Under the pieces are notes generated by a model, which was not told the DNA's origin, did no database searches, and was given only the letters and a program-made list of their open reading frames with translations. DNA of 64,000 nucleotides from Psychrobacillus sp. FSL K6-4046 (lineage in GTDB: Bacteria > Bacillota > Bacilli > Bacillales_A > Planococcaceae): contig NZ_CP152020.1 of assembly GCF_038624605.1 (NCBI RefSeq), forward strand, positions 3,093,312-3,157,311. Reading direction: 5' to 3'. Below, one piece after another: positions 53,270 to 63,985 of the stretch. The translations under genes and the position numbers were made by a program. The number at the start of each line of letters is the position of its first letter. Positions within the stretch are counted from its first letter, which is position 1.

Positions 53270-54247
53270 CTATAAAGGTTGTAATTGGCTAAGTCCTATA
53301 TGTTTTTCATAAGAAATTATAGTCATGTTATCGTTAATCTTTTTCTGTTCTCCTGTACGTACATAGCCCATTTTTTCATATAAATAGCAGTTTTTTTCTT
53401 CTTGGAGAATGGTATCGAGCTCCCAGCTAGTCACTTCAGGATAGATCATTTCTAGCCGTGTCATTACCTGTTGAGCCAAACCCTTTCCTTGAAAGCTTTC
53501 TAATATATTGATCATATGCAAACGCATTGTTTGCGATGATTTTTTGTACACATGTACACTACCTGCTAATTCATCCTCTACTATAATTTTATAAAAGATA
53601 CCTTGATGCAAGCGTTCTTGAAATCGTTCAAAAGTTTGTAATACAGGAGTCGTTTGATGATCCTCATATTTTTTATAAAGTGGCAGGAATACTTGTTTTT
53701 GAATTTCATATAGCACTTGCGCATCTTCTATTGTTGCTTTTCTTAAGCTAATTTTTGATGCTATTATGTCAAATACATTGTCTAATATATGATAAGCAAT
53801 AAACTCTCCACGCTTCACCATTTCTTTTATTTCCTGAATCGTTGCCCATTTAGCATCTGCCACTTCTTCATATTGAAGCTTTAAATCCTCTTTCTCTACA
53901 TTTTGTTTTATTAAATAATTATCATCGAAGCCTCGTAAGAATTTAACTGTGAATAAAACCTCTGCTTGCTCCATATTTATATCAATTCCCAGCTCTTCCT
54001 TTGTTTCACGGACCGCAGCCATTTCTGAGGTCTCTCCAGTTAATACAGATCCTGCAGCGGCACAATCCCACATATTTGGCCAGCCTGTTTTCCAAGCCTG
54101 ACGTTTTTGTATTAAAAGCTGTCCTTCATCATTCATGATCCAAACATGGACAACTTCATGAAAGACCCCCTCTTCCATTTCTTCTCCACGGATATGAGTT
54201 TTTCCTGTTTTCTCTCTGTAATGATTAAACGTATCCCATACTTCCAT
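53270..54247 (-). CDS. Nudix hydrolase-GNAT acetyltransferase fusion
   Basis: 325 residues, two catalytic domains. Residues 1-165: an isopentenyl-diphosphate isomerase-like Nudix domain with the box G-x5-E...REx2EELG visible as GSVLTGETSEMAAVRETKEELG. Residues about 166-320: a GNAT domain starting ISLRKATIEDAQVLYEIQK, with the acetyl-CoA loop SFQGKGLAQQVMTRL and LYEKMGYVRTGEQ. There is no frameshift between them, so this is a real fusion in this genome. Substrates are unknown; a nucleotide-sugar or amine detoxification role would be a guess. Confidence 0.88.
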   Translation of the reverse strand: MEVWDTFNHYREKTGKTHIRGEEMEEGVFHEVVHVWIMNDEGQLLIQKRQAWKTGWPNMWDCAAAGSVLTGETSEMAAVRETKEELGIDINMEQAEVLFTVKFLRGFDDNYLIKQNVEKEDLKLQYEEVADAKWATIQEIKEMVKRGEFIAYHILDNVFDIIASKISLRKATIEDAQVLYEIQKQVFLPLYKKYEDHQTTPVLQTFERFQERLHQGIFYKIIVEDELAGSVHVYKKSSQTMRLHMINILESFQGKGLAQQVMTRLEMIYPEVTSWELDTILQEEKNCYLYEKMGYVRTGEQKKINDNMTIISYEKHIGLSQLQPL

Positions 54248-54294
54248 TTTCCCACCAGCCTTGTCATTGTTTAGAATAGTTTATCATAAATCTA

Positions 54295-54323
54295 TTGACC
54301 TTCAATAAAAAATATGATATATT
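54295..54323 (+). promoter_or_regulatory. sigma-A-like promoter for the candidate ncRNA
   Basis: TTGACC (54295-54300), 17-bp spacer, TATATT (54318-54323). No plus-strand protein gene lies downstream until 59152, so it appears to serve the structured region that follows. Confidence 0.6.
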
Positions 54324-54329
54324 ATAGGT

Positions 54330-54622
54330 TGTTAACAATTTAGGTAGAACATAAAAAAGAAATTTGGCATTCTACAAACGTGTTTTTGAACATACTTATT
54401 CACACTGGAGCGATTATAGGGTCGCAAGGACGTAAAAGAAGGTAGGGTTTACGTTGCTTAGGTTAGAAGACAACCAGTGGAACAATTTACCGCGGCATTG
54501 AAAGCTTAAACCTTTCATGGAAATTATTCACCGAACATTCGGGATGAAATTTAAAAATTCAAAGATTATGTTTTACCTCATACAAATCAAGGGCTGGTCT
54601 CCAATGGAGATTAGCCCTTGTC
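54330..54622 (+). ncRNA. candidate structured non-coding RNA of ~290 nt, unidentified
   Basis: Open stretch without a credible ORF between divergent minus-strand genes. Pairings: CACTGG (54403-54408) / CCAGTG (54474-54479) enclosing ACGTAAA (54430-54436) / TTTACGT (54448-54454); GAAAG (54500-54504) / CTTTC (54512-54516); CCGA-ACAT-TCGG (54531-54542); end hairpin CAAGGGCTGGTCTCC (54588-54602) / GGAGATTAGCCCTTG (54606-54620) with two weak pairs. GC-rich single-strand blocks (GGGTCGCAAGG, TTACCGCGG) resemble conserved RNA cores. I could not match it to a known riboswitch, 6S, SRP or tmRNA. Confidence 0.5.
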
Positions 54623-54643
54623 CAATTTATTGGAGAATATAAA

Positions 54644-54676
54644 GTTACCCCGATGTATCTCTGATACGTCGGGGCT
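54644..54676. terminator. hairpin between the ncRNA and the MFS gene, probable terminator
   Basis: CCCCGATGTATC (54648-54659) / GATACGTCGGGG (54663-54674), one mismatch. T-tracts are weak on both sides. Confidence 0.5.
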
Positions 54677-54680
54677 GTTG

Positions 54681-55970
54681 TTATAATTCGCTACTTTTCG
54701 CTAGACTATTTTGTCTTTTGTAGTATTCCTTAAACGTTAGTAGATAGATAAATCCGCTGAGTAATGCCAAAACAGCAAGTAGAACAAACGTCCACGTGAA
54801 GCCAACCCATGTGACAAGCGGCAGAACAAGCGGTGCTATCGTTCTCCCTATAGTATATCTTAAGCTAGCGGCCGCAAAGTACTGTCCACGCATATCCTCT
54901 GGTGCTAGCTTAGATACAAAGCTTTCCTGCAATCCTACTGTTGCTAGTTCTCCTAAAGTAAATACAGCCATAGCAAACACGAATACCCAGAAGTTAGCCG
55001 TCATAGGGAAGATGAGCATGGCAATCGCATATAAGAGCGACGACAAGAAGAATACTTTGTGCTCCGGATACTTCGTCATCCAACGAGTGACAAACACGGT
55101 GAAAATAACTACTAATAAGCCGTTTTCAGATAAAAGTATACCGAAGGAGCCTGCTCCAGTTACCGCCCATTCACGACCAAATAGGTTACCAAGAACTTGA
55201 ACATCAATTGCTTCCTTCATATAGACAGGAATTAGCATATCCAACTGCATATATGTTTGGGCTAGCAAGATTCCCGCAATGATAAATAGGAAAAATACTT
55301 TGTCCTTAACAATTAGTCCATATGCTTTTATTTGATTAATAACTACTTGAACCCAACCGTTTCCACCACTTTCTTTTAATTGCTGCTTTACCTCATCTGG
55401 TAATGTTTCCTCTGTTAGGAAACGTAGTGCTAATCCTACTAAACAGAAGATAACGCCTGATATTAGAAGCAATAAGAAACGATGGTTAAAGAATAAAACA
55501 GCTCCCACTATAGGTCCAATGACAACCGAAATATTAATAGATGTATAAAATACAGAAAACACCGTACTTCTGTCCTTTTCTGGCACAACATCAGCAACAA
55601 TTGCCTGACTTGCAGGGTGATAAAATGATCCGCACATACCCGCTATCGTAAATGCGACAAAGCTAAGCATTGGTGAATCATACCAAGGAGAATTAGCAAA
55701 GGCAAATAAAATAAAAGCAAAACCTTCTGCGGTTGCAGAGAAAAATAACATCGTCCTTCTACCGAATCGGTCCGCACAATAACCCCCGATTAAATTAGCT
55801 CCAACAGAAAACACTTGGGATAAGACCAGCAATACCCCTGCCATACTAGCCCCGAATTCATCTGCAAAATAGATAGCTAAAAACGGAAAGACCATCCAAA
55901 AGCTTAAATTACTAAAAAATTCACCAAACAAACGAACCTGTAAACTACGATTCCAATCTCTAATTCTCAT
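54681..55970 (-). CDS. MFS drug/metabolite exporter (YttB/MdtH-like)
   Basis: 429 residues, twelve hydrophobic segments. Motif A GGYCADRFGRRTMLF between helices 2 and 3; FYTSINISVVIGPIVGA in helix 5 is motif-C-like, typical of drug:proton antiporters. An inserted loop near VLGNLFGREWAVTGAGS lies in the second half. GGTGAGG precedes the ATG. Single gene; substrate unknown. Confidence 0.88.
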   Translation of the reverse strand: MRIRDWNRSLQVRLFGEFFSNLSFWMVFPFLAIYFADEFGASMAGVLLVLSQVFSVGANLIGGYCADRFGRRTMLFFSATAEGFAFILFAFANSPWYDSPMLSFVAFTIAGMCGSFYHPASQAIVADVVPEKDRSTVFSVFYTSINISVVIGPIVGAVLFFNHRFLLLLISGVIFCLVGLALRFLTEETLPDEVKQQLKESGGNGWVQVVINQIKAYGLIVKDKVFFLFIIAGILLAQTYMQLDMLIPVYMKEAIDVQVLGNLFGREWAVTGAGSFGILLSENGLLVVIFTVFVTRWMTKYPEHKVFFLSSLLYAIAMLIFPMTANFWVFVFAMAVFTLGELATVGLQESFVSKLAPEDMRGQYFAAASLRYTIGRTIAPLVLPLVTWVGFTWTFVLLAVLALLSGFIYLLTFKEYYKRQNSLAKSSEL

Positions 55971-56070
55971 GATGTTGACCTCACCTAGTATTATTCTTGC
56001 AAATCCATATATTATTTCGACTTACGTAATAGTTATTTAAATAGTACTATAGTATAAAAAAAGAACTCTC

Positions 56071-56109
56071 AAAAAAAGTCGTAAACCCTAGGCTGGGTTT
56101 ACGACTTTT
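56071..56109 (-). terminator. terminator of the YbjQ-like gene
   Basis: AAAAGTCGTAAACCC (56074-56088) / GGGTTTACGACTTTT (56095-56109), perfect; T-run on the minus strand. Confidence 0.9.
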
Positions 56110-56121
56110 GACTTTAACTAA

Positions 56122-56439
56122 TCAGTCCCTATATGTAACTGCAGTACCTGTAGCTACACACATCATCATGCCCTCACGGATTGTTTCAAAGTCTAAATCT
56201 ACACCAATTACAGCATTAGCTCCAAGCTTACTAGCAAGAGTCTTCATATCCTCTATAGCTATTTCTCGGCCTTGAGATAGCTTATTTTCATAAGCAGAGC
56301 TTCTTCCTCCTACTATATCTGTTACTGAGGCAAAAAGATCTCGTACAACATTTGCTCCCATAATAGCTTCTCCAGACACGATGCCGTGATATGTTTCAAT
56401 TGTCTTTCCCTCAATGGTAGGCGTTGTAGTTACTAACAT
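56122..56439 (-). CDS. YbjQ/UPF0145 family protein
   Basis: 105 residues from the ATG at 56439, 8 bases after GGAGGA; an ATG 6 bases earlier is too close to that site. Pattern [49 protein letters not shown] and [16 protein letters not shown] is the YbjQ signature, a pentameric heavy-metal-binding-like fold of unknown function. Single gene. Confidence 0.9.
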   Translation of the reverse strand: MLVTTTPTIEGKTIETYHGIVSGEAIMGANVVRDLFASVTDIVGGRSSAYENKLSQGREIAIEDMKTLASKLGANAVIGVDLDFETIREGMMMCVATGTAVTYRD

Positions 56440-56513
56440 AAACATTCCTCCAATAATTGTAGTTACCTTTATCATACAACACTATCAGTTTATAAGCATT
56501 TATTATTCTGAAT

Positions 56514-58509
<1,996 letters not shown>

Positions 58510-58524
58510 TCATTTAACCATGCC

Positions 58525-58593
58525 ACTCATAGTCGACTTCTTTACGGTAAGTCGGTAGAAACTTGCAGGCCATATCCCTGCTATTATACGAGT
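58525..58593 (-). promoter_or_regulatory. guanine-class purine riboswitch
   Basis: Minus strand: P1 ACTCGTA...TATGAGT, J1/2 ATATGG, P2 GCAGG/CCTGC region, J2/3 GTTTCTACC, P3 with its loop TACCGTAA, then GACTATGAGT. The specificity base corresponding to C74 of the B. subtilis xpt aptamer is C (position 58532), which predicts guanine/hypoxanthine rather than adenine. It controls xpt-pbuX by attenuation. Confidence 0.95.
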
Positions 58594-58683
58594 ATACGAA
58601 ATTTGATTGTTCTCATTATAGCACGGTAAAATTCTTTTACAATAATGAGTTAAAAAGTTCAATCATTCTTAAAATTCTGTTCA

Positions 58684-58710
58684 TATTACAGGTGCCAGGC
58701 ACCTGTAATA
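58684..58710. repeat. perfect 27-nt palindrome
   Basis: 13-bp arms around a single A: TATTACAGGTGCC-A-GGCACCTGTAATA. The GGTGCCAGGCACC core is a word I recall as frequent in Bacillales intergenic DNA. No adjacent gene start; the promoter of the xpt transcript is nearby on the other side. Confidence 0.6.
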
Positions 58711-58746
58711 AATCTGCAATACAAAAACTGTCTATATCTTAGCTAT

Positions 58747-58776
58747 AAAAAAACACATGATAGGCTCATGTGTTTT
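58747..58776 (-). terminator. terminator of the small PH-like gene
   Basis: AAAACACATGA (58750-58760) / TCATGTGTTTT (58766-58776), perfect, with T-run on the minus strand. Confidence 0.85.
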
Positions 58777-58786
58777 GGGGTGGGGA

Positions 58787-59077
58787 TTATTTATAAGATG
58801 ATTTTAATGTTTTGAAGGCCTCTATAAAATAAGCAGGATTTTCTTTAATGTTGTAGGAAAAGACACCTTGATTGGTATGCAGATATAGTATTCCTGCTCC
58901 ATACGAAAAGGGCTTATAGGATATATCATGAACATGTTGAAATTTAAATTGATGCTGAGCCGAGACAATTGCCATTCCGTCCATCTGCAGAGTAAAGCTA
59001 GACTCTATATGCTGCATCTGAAAATAGAAATCGATTTCTCTCTTAACTTCGATATAAATGATAGTATATTCACTCAA
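58787..59077 (-). CDS. hypothetical protein, 96 residues, beta-rich
   Basis: TTG start at 59077 behind AGGAGGT. Not recognised. No membrane segment. The pattern of short strands (SFTLQMDGMAIVSAQHQFKFQHVHDISYKPFSYGAGILYLHTNQGVFSYNI) followed by one C-terminal helix (PAYFIEAFKTLKS) looks like a bacterial PH-domain fold, an inference from composition. Single gene divergent from the HAD gene. Confidence 0.65.
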   Translation of the reverse strand: MSEYTIIYIEVKREIDFYFQMQHIESSFTLQMDGMAIVSAQHQFKFQHVHDISYKPFSYGAGILYLHTNQGVFSYNIKENPAYFIEAFKTLKSSYK

Positions 59078-59151
59078 AACGGCACCTCCTATAACACTTA
59101 ATAGTGTAACATGTTTTTATATAATCATTAAACCATAAGGAGTGATGTCGG

Positions 59152-59814
59152 TTGATAAGAGCAGTGCTTTTTGATTTAGATGGGACTTTGTTAAACAGAG
59201 AGGAATCTTTAAAGAAATTTATTAGCTGGCAATGTAATGTGCTCCACACTCATTTAGGTCATGTTCCAAAGGAAAAATTCTGTAGTCGTTTTATAGAGTT
59301 AGATGATCGAGGCTATAAGTGGAAGGATTTTGTTTATAAGACCCTAATACAAGAATTTAACATAAAGGATATAACAGAAATGGAATTATTGAATCATTAC
59401 ATAACCAACTTCCATTCGTATTGTGTACCATTTTCAAATCTATTATCCATGCTGGATCAATTAAAAAAACTGTCCCTGTCGCTTGGAATGATCAGCAACG
59501 GAAAAGGACAGTTTCAAATGGACAACATTGTTTCTTTAGGAATCAGACCCTATTTTAAAACTATATTAATCTCAGAGTGGGAGGACATGAAAAAACCAGA
59601 CCCTCGGATCTTTGAAAAGGCTCTTAGACAGCTTAATGTTAACGCTGAAGAAGCTGTCTATATAGGCGATCATCCTATAAATGACATAACTGCCGCCAAA
59701 AATGTTGGACTTCATACGATATGGAAAAGAGACATGTATTGGCCTGACGCTAATGCCGACTACACGATAGACAATTTGGATGAAATTCCGTTTCTTCTAA
59801 ACAAAATTAGATAA
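59152..59814 (+). CDS. HAD-superfamily hydrolase
   Basis: 220 residues. The TTG start follows AAGGAG. Motif [11 protein letters not shown], motif [11 protein letters not shown], lysine/motif [18 protein letters not shown], motif [19 protein letters not shown]. Small helical cap between motifs I and II: phosphoglycolate-phosphatase/YjjG-like subgroup. Its last 8 bases overlap the end of the convergent chemoreceptor gene. Confidence 0.9.
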   Translation: MIRAVLFDLDGTLLNREESLKKFISWQCNVLHTHLGHVPKEKFCSRFIELDDRGYKWKDFVYKTLIQEFNIKDITEMELLNHYITNFHSYCVPFSNLLSMLDQLKKLSLSLGMISNGKGQFQMDNIVSLGIRPYFKTILISEWEDMKKPDPRIFEKALRQLNVNAEEAVYIGDHPINDITAAKNVGLHTIWKRDMYWPDANADYTIDNLDEIPFLLNKIR

Positions 59815-60715
59815 GCTTGCTAAATTCTTTAGTCTGATGCTCCAGTTTTTCAGAAGCAGTTGAAATATCCTTAAACTCTTCTAGTGCAGTTCTTATTTCC
59901 TCTTGGCTTTTTTCGATAACCGTCTGCGAGTGACTATTGCTCGCAGTTACCTTATCAACTTGTTTAGCTATTCCTTCAATATTCTCTCTTACTTCTACGA
60001 TTGAAGCCTCGACTCTACCAGCCAGCTTACGCACTTCTTGAGCGACAACGTTGAATCCACGGCCGTGCTCTCCAGCTCGTGCTGCCTCAATAGCAGCATT
60101 TAATGCTAGTAAGTTCGTTTGTGCTGCAATCTCTCTGATAGTTTGAACAATCCCTTTAACTGAATCTGCCTGTTTTTGAAGGCTTTCTAATGTATTTGTA
60201 TTTTCTCTAGAACCAGCAGCAATTTCATCTATTCTTTCTAGAAGGTCTTCGCTTCTTTTAATCCCCACTTCGGCACGATTACTCAATTCTTCAGACATAT
60301 GATTTAATTCTTCTGTAACACCCATTAGAATTTGATGACGTCCTGTTACGTTAGTAGCGACTTTGGTAACCCCAAGCACCTTGCCGTTCCCCCCAAAAAT
60401 AGGCATATAAGAAGCTTCTAAAAACACACTATTGCCATGTTTATCTTTTCTTTCTACCTTATCGAAAAATGACTTACCCGCAAACAGATCCTTCCAAAGC
60501 TTTTCGTATGCCGGGCTGTTCACAAAATCTGGAAAACAGAATTCTCTGTGATGCATGCCTTTTACTTCACTTACAGTATAGTTAAGTTCTTTTGCAAAAT
60601 TTTCATTAACATACGCCACACGACGGTTCATATCAAAACGAATAATCGCCAAGTTTTTTTCTAGCGCCTCTACCACGGTCATATCATTAACTTCTTCTGT
60701 TTGTATGTAACTCAT
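59807..60715 (-). CDS. soluble PAS-domain methyl-accepting chemotaxis protein
   Basis: 302 residues without transmembrane segments, so a cytosolic sensor. PAS domain about 10-125 ([32 protein letters not shown]...[15 protein letters not shown]...[13 protein letters not shown]), then a signalling helix hairpin whose tip [29 protein letters not shown] is the CheA/CheW-binding region. The short plan PAS-MA resembles energy- or redox-sensing receptors. It lies 20 bases downstream of an FAD oxidase gene in the same direction. Confidence 0.92.
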   Translation of the reverse strand: MSYIQTEEVNDMTVVEALEKNLAIIRFDMNRRVAYVNENFAKELNYTVSEVKGMHHREFCFPDFVNSPAYEKLWKDLFAGKSFFDKVERKDKHGNSVFLEASYMPIFGGNGKVLGVTKVATNVTGRHQILMGVTEELNHMSEELSNRAEVGIKRSEDLLERIDEIAAGSRENTNTLESLQKQADSVKGIVQTIREIAAQTNLLALNAAIEAARAGEHGRGFNVVAQEVRKLAGRVEASIVEVRENIEGIAKQVDKVTASNSHSQTVIEKSQEEIRTALEEFKDISTASEKLEHQTKEFSKLI

Positions 60716-60735
60716 TTTTCTTCCCCCACGCCCTT

Positions 60736-61827
60736 TTAATTGGGTGTATATTTTTCTAAATCTAGTATCGTTTCTCTTCCTAACACTAGCTTGGCTAGCT
60801 CTGAACCAACAAATGGCCCAGCCGTTAAACCAGATGCCCCAAGACCGTTCGCAAAATAAAAACCGTTCTGTCCCTCCAGCTTACCAAACACAGGTAGAAA
60901 ATCTGGAGTATACGGACGAAAGCCTACTCTTACTTCCTTTATTTTCTCATCTTTTAGGCTTTTTGCAATACTTATTGCATTATCAAGCAGTTCTTTTTTC
61001 CCTTCCTCAGTCACTTGAGAATCATACCCAGTATTTTCTTCATAGGTAGATCCGGCAACCACTTTCCCATTTTCAAAAGATAGCATATATTGATTAGTTG
61101 GAGGTAGGACTACTGGCCATTCCCCCGTAGACATATCATTCTCCAATTGAAAATGCATTATTTGAGCCTTCTGAAAGGTCACGTTTAGATCTAAGCCTAA
61201 CGTGGATGGAATCTCATTCCCCCAAGCACCAGCCGTTAATATAACAGCCTCTGCATCTGTCCGTACTCCGTCGATCCATAATTCATTGTTCTTCCAGACA
61301 GCTTCTCCATACACTATCTCTGCGCCTAGCTTTTTAGCTCCATTGATTAGAGCATCTCTCATAGCCTTGCCATCTACCCTTGCTCCCCCTTCTACGAAAA
61401 GAGCATGCCATTCACCTGAAATAATAGGAAACTTTTCTTTCGTTTCTTCGGGAGAAAGGATTTTTAGCTCTCCTATTTCTGGAGCATCCATTCTTTTTTC
61501 CAACGCTCTCTCTAACATCTTTCGCAGCTTCTTTTCATCATTCTGTAAAGCAATCGCACCTACCTGCTTATACCCGGTAGCATTTTCCCCTAATTCCTCT
61601 AGCTCTTTTACTAGTTGCTTATAGTATTTGGCACCATTTTTTACAAGCTCATACCATTTCTTATTTCTCCTTTGGGAAATCCAGGGACATATTATACCCG
61701 CTGCTGCAGCGGAAGCTTGCCCCTTGTCCTGGCGATCCACCAAAGTTACTTTCACACCAAACTTTGCGAGATGAAAAGCGGTAGAAGCACCTAAGATTCC
61801 ACCGCCTACTACTACATAAGAAGACAT
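60736..61827 (-). CDS. FAD-dependent amino-acid oxidoreductase (DadA/glycine oxidase family)
   Basis: 363 residues. Dinucleotide-binding [28 protein letters not shown] at the N-terminus; PEETKEKFP and [33 protein letters not shown] in the middle; [46 protein letters not shown] closes the FAD fold. Oxidative deamination of glycine or a D-amino acid is likely; the exact substrate is open. It starts 3 bases after the LD-carboxypeptidase stop with GGAGTTGAG over the junction, i.e. coupled. Confidence 0.9.
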   Translation of the reverse strand: MSSYVVVGGGILGASTAFHLAKFGVKVTLVDRQDKGQASAAAAGIICPWISQRRNKKWYELVKNGAKYYKQLVKELEELGENATGYKQVGAIALQNDEKKLRKMLERALEKRMDAPEIGELKILSPEETKEKFPIISGEWHALFVEGGARVDGKAMRDALINGAKKLGAEIVYGEAVWKNNELWIDGVRTDAEAVILTAGAWGNEIPSTLGLDLNVTFQKAQIMHFQLENDMSTGEWPVVLPPTNQYMLSFENGKVVAGSTYEENTGYDSQVTEEGKKELLDNAISIAKSLKDEKIKEVRVGFRPYTPDFLPVFGKLEGQNGFYFANGLGASGLTAGPFVGSELAKLVLGRETILDLEKYTPN

Positions 61828-61830
61828 CTA

Positions 61831-62865
61831 TCACTCAACTCCACTATCTATAATCGAAAACTTAACTTCCTCACAATTAATCTCTGCCATTGCCCCATAT
61901 GGAATGACAAACTTAGGCTCTGTATGACCAAAGTTTAAATTATATAAAACTGGCAATTCATTTAATCCAAGCTCATGTAAAATGGTAGCAATGGATTCTT
62001 TGTATTCTTCATAATACTTTTCGTGCTGAGGCTTTGCAAAAATAATACCGTTTACCTCTTGTAGTATTCCTTGGGTTCCGTAATTTCTTAGCCAATATTC
62101 AATGTTAGCTGGAATAGGAAGATCCTCTGACGTTTCGAAAAACAATATGGAATCCTTAAAATATGCTTTATCTGGCCAAAGTGAGGTACCTTTCGCAAAC
62201 TCCAACACTTCAATACATCCACCAATTAGTCTTCCTTGTGCAATGCCTTTTCCCTGTAGCAATTCATATCCTTTATTATCTTCATTCATTTCTCGGCTGA
62301 TGTGCTTATTTTCAATAACCCATTCTAATCTTTGACTAGTCCAGACTGGTGACGGTTTAATTTCACCAATCACTTCATTAGAGAAAAGTGTTTTTTTAAT
62401 CGACTCCACGGTATACTCATGCATCTGCACATTCTCTGCAAAGTCAGTTAGAATAGCTGGGCCATAAAAGGAAGAAATACCAGCCTTATGGCAAAACAAA
62501 TGCGTAATAGTAGCATCTGAAAACCCTATAAAAACTTTAGGATTCTCGCGGATTACATCAAAGTCTATGTAAGGGAGTAATCGTATGCTCTCACTACCTC
62601 CAATATTGGATACTATCCCCTTAATAGAAGGATCCTTAAAGGCATTCATCAAATCCTCAGCTCGAGCCTGAGGGTTTTCATATAAATAAGCTGCTCCCTT
62701 TAAGCTATTTGGCATAGCTACTATCTCTAAACCAAATACATTTTTTAATCTTTCCACCCCTTGCTCATATCTCCACCTTAATTCAGGCTCACCTGCTCCG
62801 CCCCACGACAAACTAATTGTTGCGACTTTATCTCCACGTTGAAGCATTTTAGGTTTTGTTAACAT
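61831..62865 (-). CDS. S66 family LD-carboxypeptidase / MccF-like serine peptidase
   Basis: 344 residues from the ATG at 62865 (GGAAGGGGGATAGG). Family blocks: KPKMLQRGDKVATISLSWG, RAEDLMNAFKDPSIKGIVSNIGGSES, VFIGFSDATITHLF (nucleophile Ser), GRLIGGCIEVLEF (Glu) and LNFGHTEPKFVIPYGAMAEI (His). Such enzymes trim muropeptides (LdcA) or cleave microcin C-type nucleotide peptides (MccF). The VWTSQRLEWV..K insertion region resembles MccF-type homologues. First gene of a three-gene operon with an amino-acid oxidase and a chemoreceptor. Confidence 0.9.
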   Translation of the reverse strand: MLTKPKMLQRGDKVATISLSWGGAGEPELRWRYEQGVERLKNVFGLEIVAMPNSLKGAAYLYENPQARAEDLMNAFKDPSIKGIVSNIGGSESIRLLPYIDFDVIRENPKVFIGFSDATITHLFCHKAGISSFYGPAILTDFAENVQMHEYTVESIKKTLFSNEVIGEIKPSPVWTSQRLEWVIENKHISREMNEDNKGYELLQGKGIAQGRLIGGCIEVLEFAKGTSLWPDKAYFKDSILFFETSEDLPIPANIEYWLRNYGTQGILQEVNGIIFAKPQHEKYYEEYKESIATILHELGLNELPVLYNLNFGHTEPKFVIPYGAMAEINCEEVKFSIIDSGVE

Positions 62866-62976
62866 GATCCTATCCCCCCTTCCTTTATTATAATTCAAAC
62901 CCCATCATTTGGATGCCTATTCTTTTTGCTAAATGGGTATAAGAAGATAGAAGACATGAAATAGGTGGTGAGGAGC

Positions 62977-63828
62977 ATGAAATATAAAAGTCGTGCACGT
63001 AGTTCAAACGTAGAAGATCGTCGAGGTATGAGTGGCGGTAAAGCAATAGCTGGTGTTGGTGGCGGATTTGGTTTAATCATTATACTTTTAGTTACGCTGC
63101 TCGGAGGAAATCCCGAGGAGCTCTTAGGAAGTTTAAATGGAAATGAAGCAACTACTAGCTCTGTCCCTTATGAGGAAACGGCAGAGGAACAAGAACTCGT
63201 CGAATTTGTTTCGGTCGTTTTAGCAGACACAGAAAAGGTGTGGACGAAAATTTTTCAAGAAAATGGACTTACATATGAGGAACCAACACTTGTTTTATAC
63301 ACAAATAGTGTAAATTCTGCATGTGGTACAGCTGGTGCTTCTGTAGGACCGTTTTACTGTCCAGGAGATCAAAAGCTTTACATAGACTTGAGTTTTTATA
63401 AGGAGCTCCAAACACAGTTCGAGGCTCCAGGGGATTTTGCTATGGCATACGTCATAGCTCATGAGGTTGGTCATCATGTACAAACCCTATTAGGAAAAAG
63501 CAACGAGTTAGCTTCCCTAAGACAACAGTTAAGCGAAGAGGAATACAATCAATATTCTGTTCGCTTTGAGCTACAAGCTGATTATTATTCTGGAGTTTGG
63601 GCAAAGCATGCGCAAGGAATGGACTTATTGGAGGAAGGTGACTTAGAGGAAGCACTAACAGCTGCAAGTGCTGTTGGAGACGACACTATTCAAAAGAAAG
63701 CCCGAGGCTATGTGGTACCGGAAAGCTTTACTCACGGTACGTCGGAACAACGGAAGCAATGGTTTTATAAAGGCTTTGAAAACGGAACTATTAAAGGCGG
63801 AGACACATTTAATATTAAAAACCCATAA
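62977..63828 (+). CDS. neutral zinc metallopeptidase, YpfJ family
   Basis: 283 residues from the ATG at 62977 (AGGTGG about 9 bases upstream). Basic N-terminus, one membrane helix (residues about 27-44, GGGFGLIIILLVTLLGG), then an extracytoplasmic domain with CGTAGASVGPFYCPGDQKLYIDLSFY, zinc motif HEVGHH (His162-His167) and the downstream ELQADYYSGVWA glutamate ligand. This is the YpfJ/putative-metalloprotease plan; substrate unknown. Terminator follows. Confidence 0.92.
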   Translation: MKYKSRARSSNVEDRRGMSGGKAIAGVGGGFGLIIILLVTLLGGNPEELLGSLNGNEATTSSVPYEETAEEQELVEFVSVVLADTEKVWTKIFQENGLTYEEPTLVLYTNSVNSACGTAGASVGPFYCPGDQKLYIDLSFYKELQTQFEAPGDFAMAYVIAHEVGHHVQTLLGKSNELASLRQQLSEEEYNQYSVRFELQADYYSGVWAKHAQGMDLLEEGDLEEALTAASAVGDDTIQKKARGYVVPESFTHGTSEQRKQWFYKGFENGTIKGGDTFNIKNP

Positions 63829-63839
63829 ATAACTACCTA

Positions 63840-63870
63840 AGCCCAATAGCTATGATGCATTGGGTTTTTA
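63840..63870 (+). terminator. terminator after the YpfJ-like gene
   Basis: CCCAAT (63842-63847) / ATTGGG (63859-63864) with inner partial pairing and a TTTTT tail. Confidence 0.6.
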
Positions 63871-63921
63871 TTTGTAAAGAAAAGCATTATAAAAATATGT
63901 TGACACTATTTAGAATATTTA

Positions 63922-63950
63922 TTGACCACCTTTCTCCCTAATTCTATAAT
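63922..63950 (+). promoter_or_regulatory. sigma-A promoter near the window end
   Basis: TTGACC (63922-63927), 17-bp spacer, TATAAT (63945-63950), 35 bases before an ATG with a ribosome-binding site. Confidence 0.65.
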
Positions 63951-63985
63951 AAAACAAATTGCCAAATGGAAGAAGGTTAAGAAAA

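Noticed and set aside
54330-54622. Candidate RNA considered as SRP RNA, tmRNA, 6S RNA or c-di-AMP riboswitch
   Set aside because: None of the conserved sequence blocks of these classes that I can recall is present.
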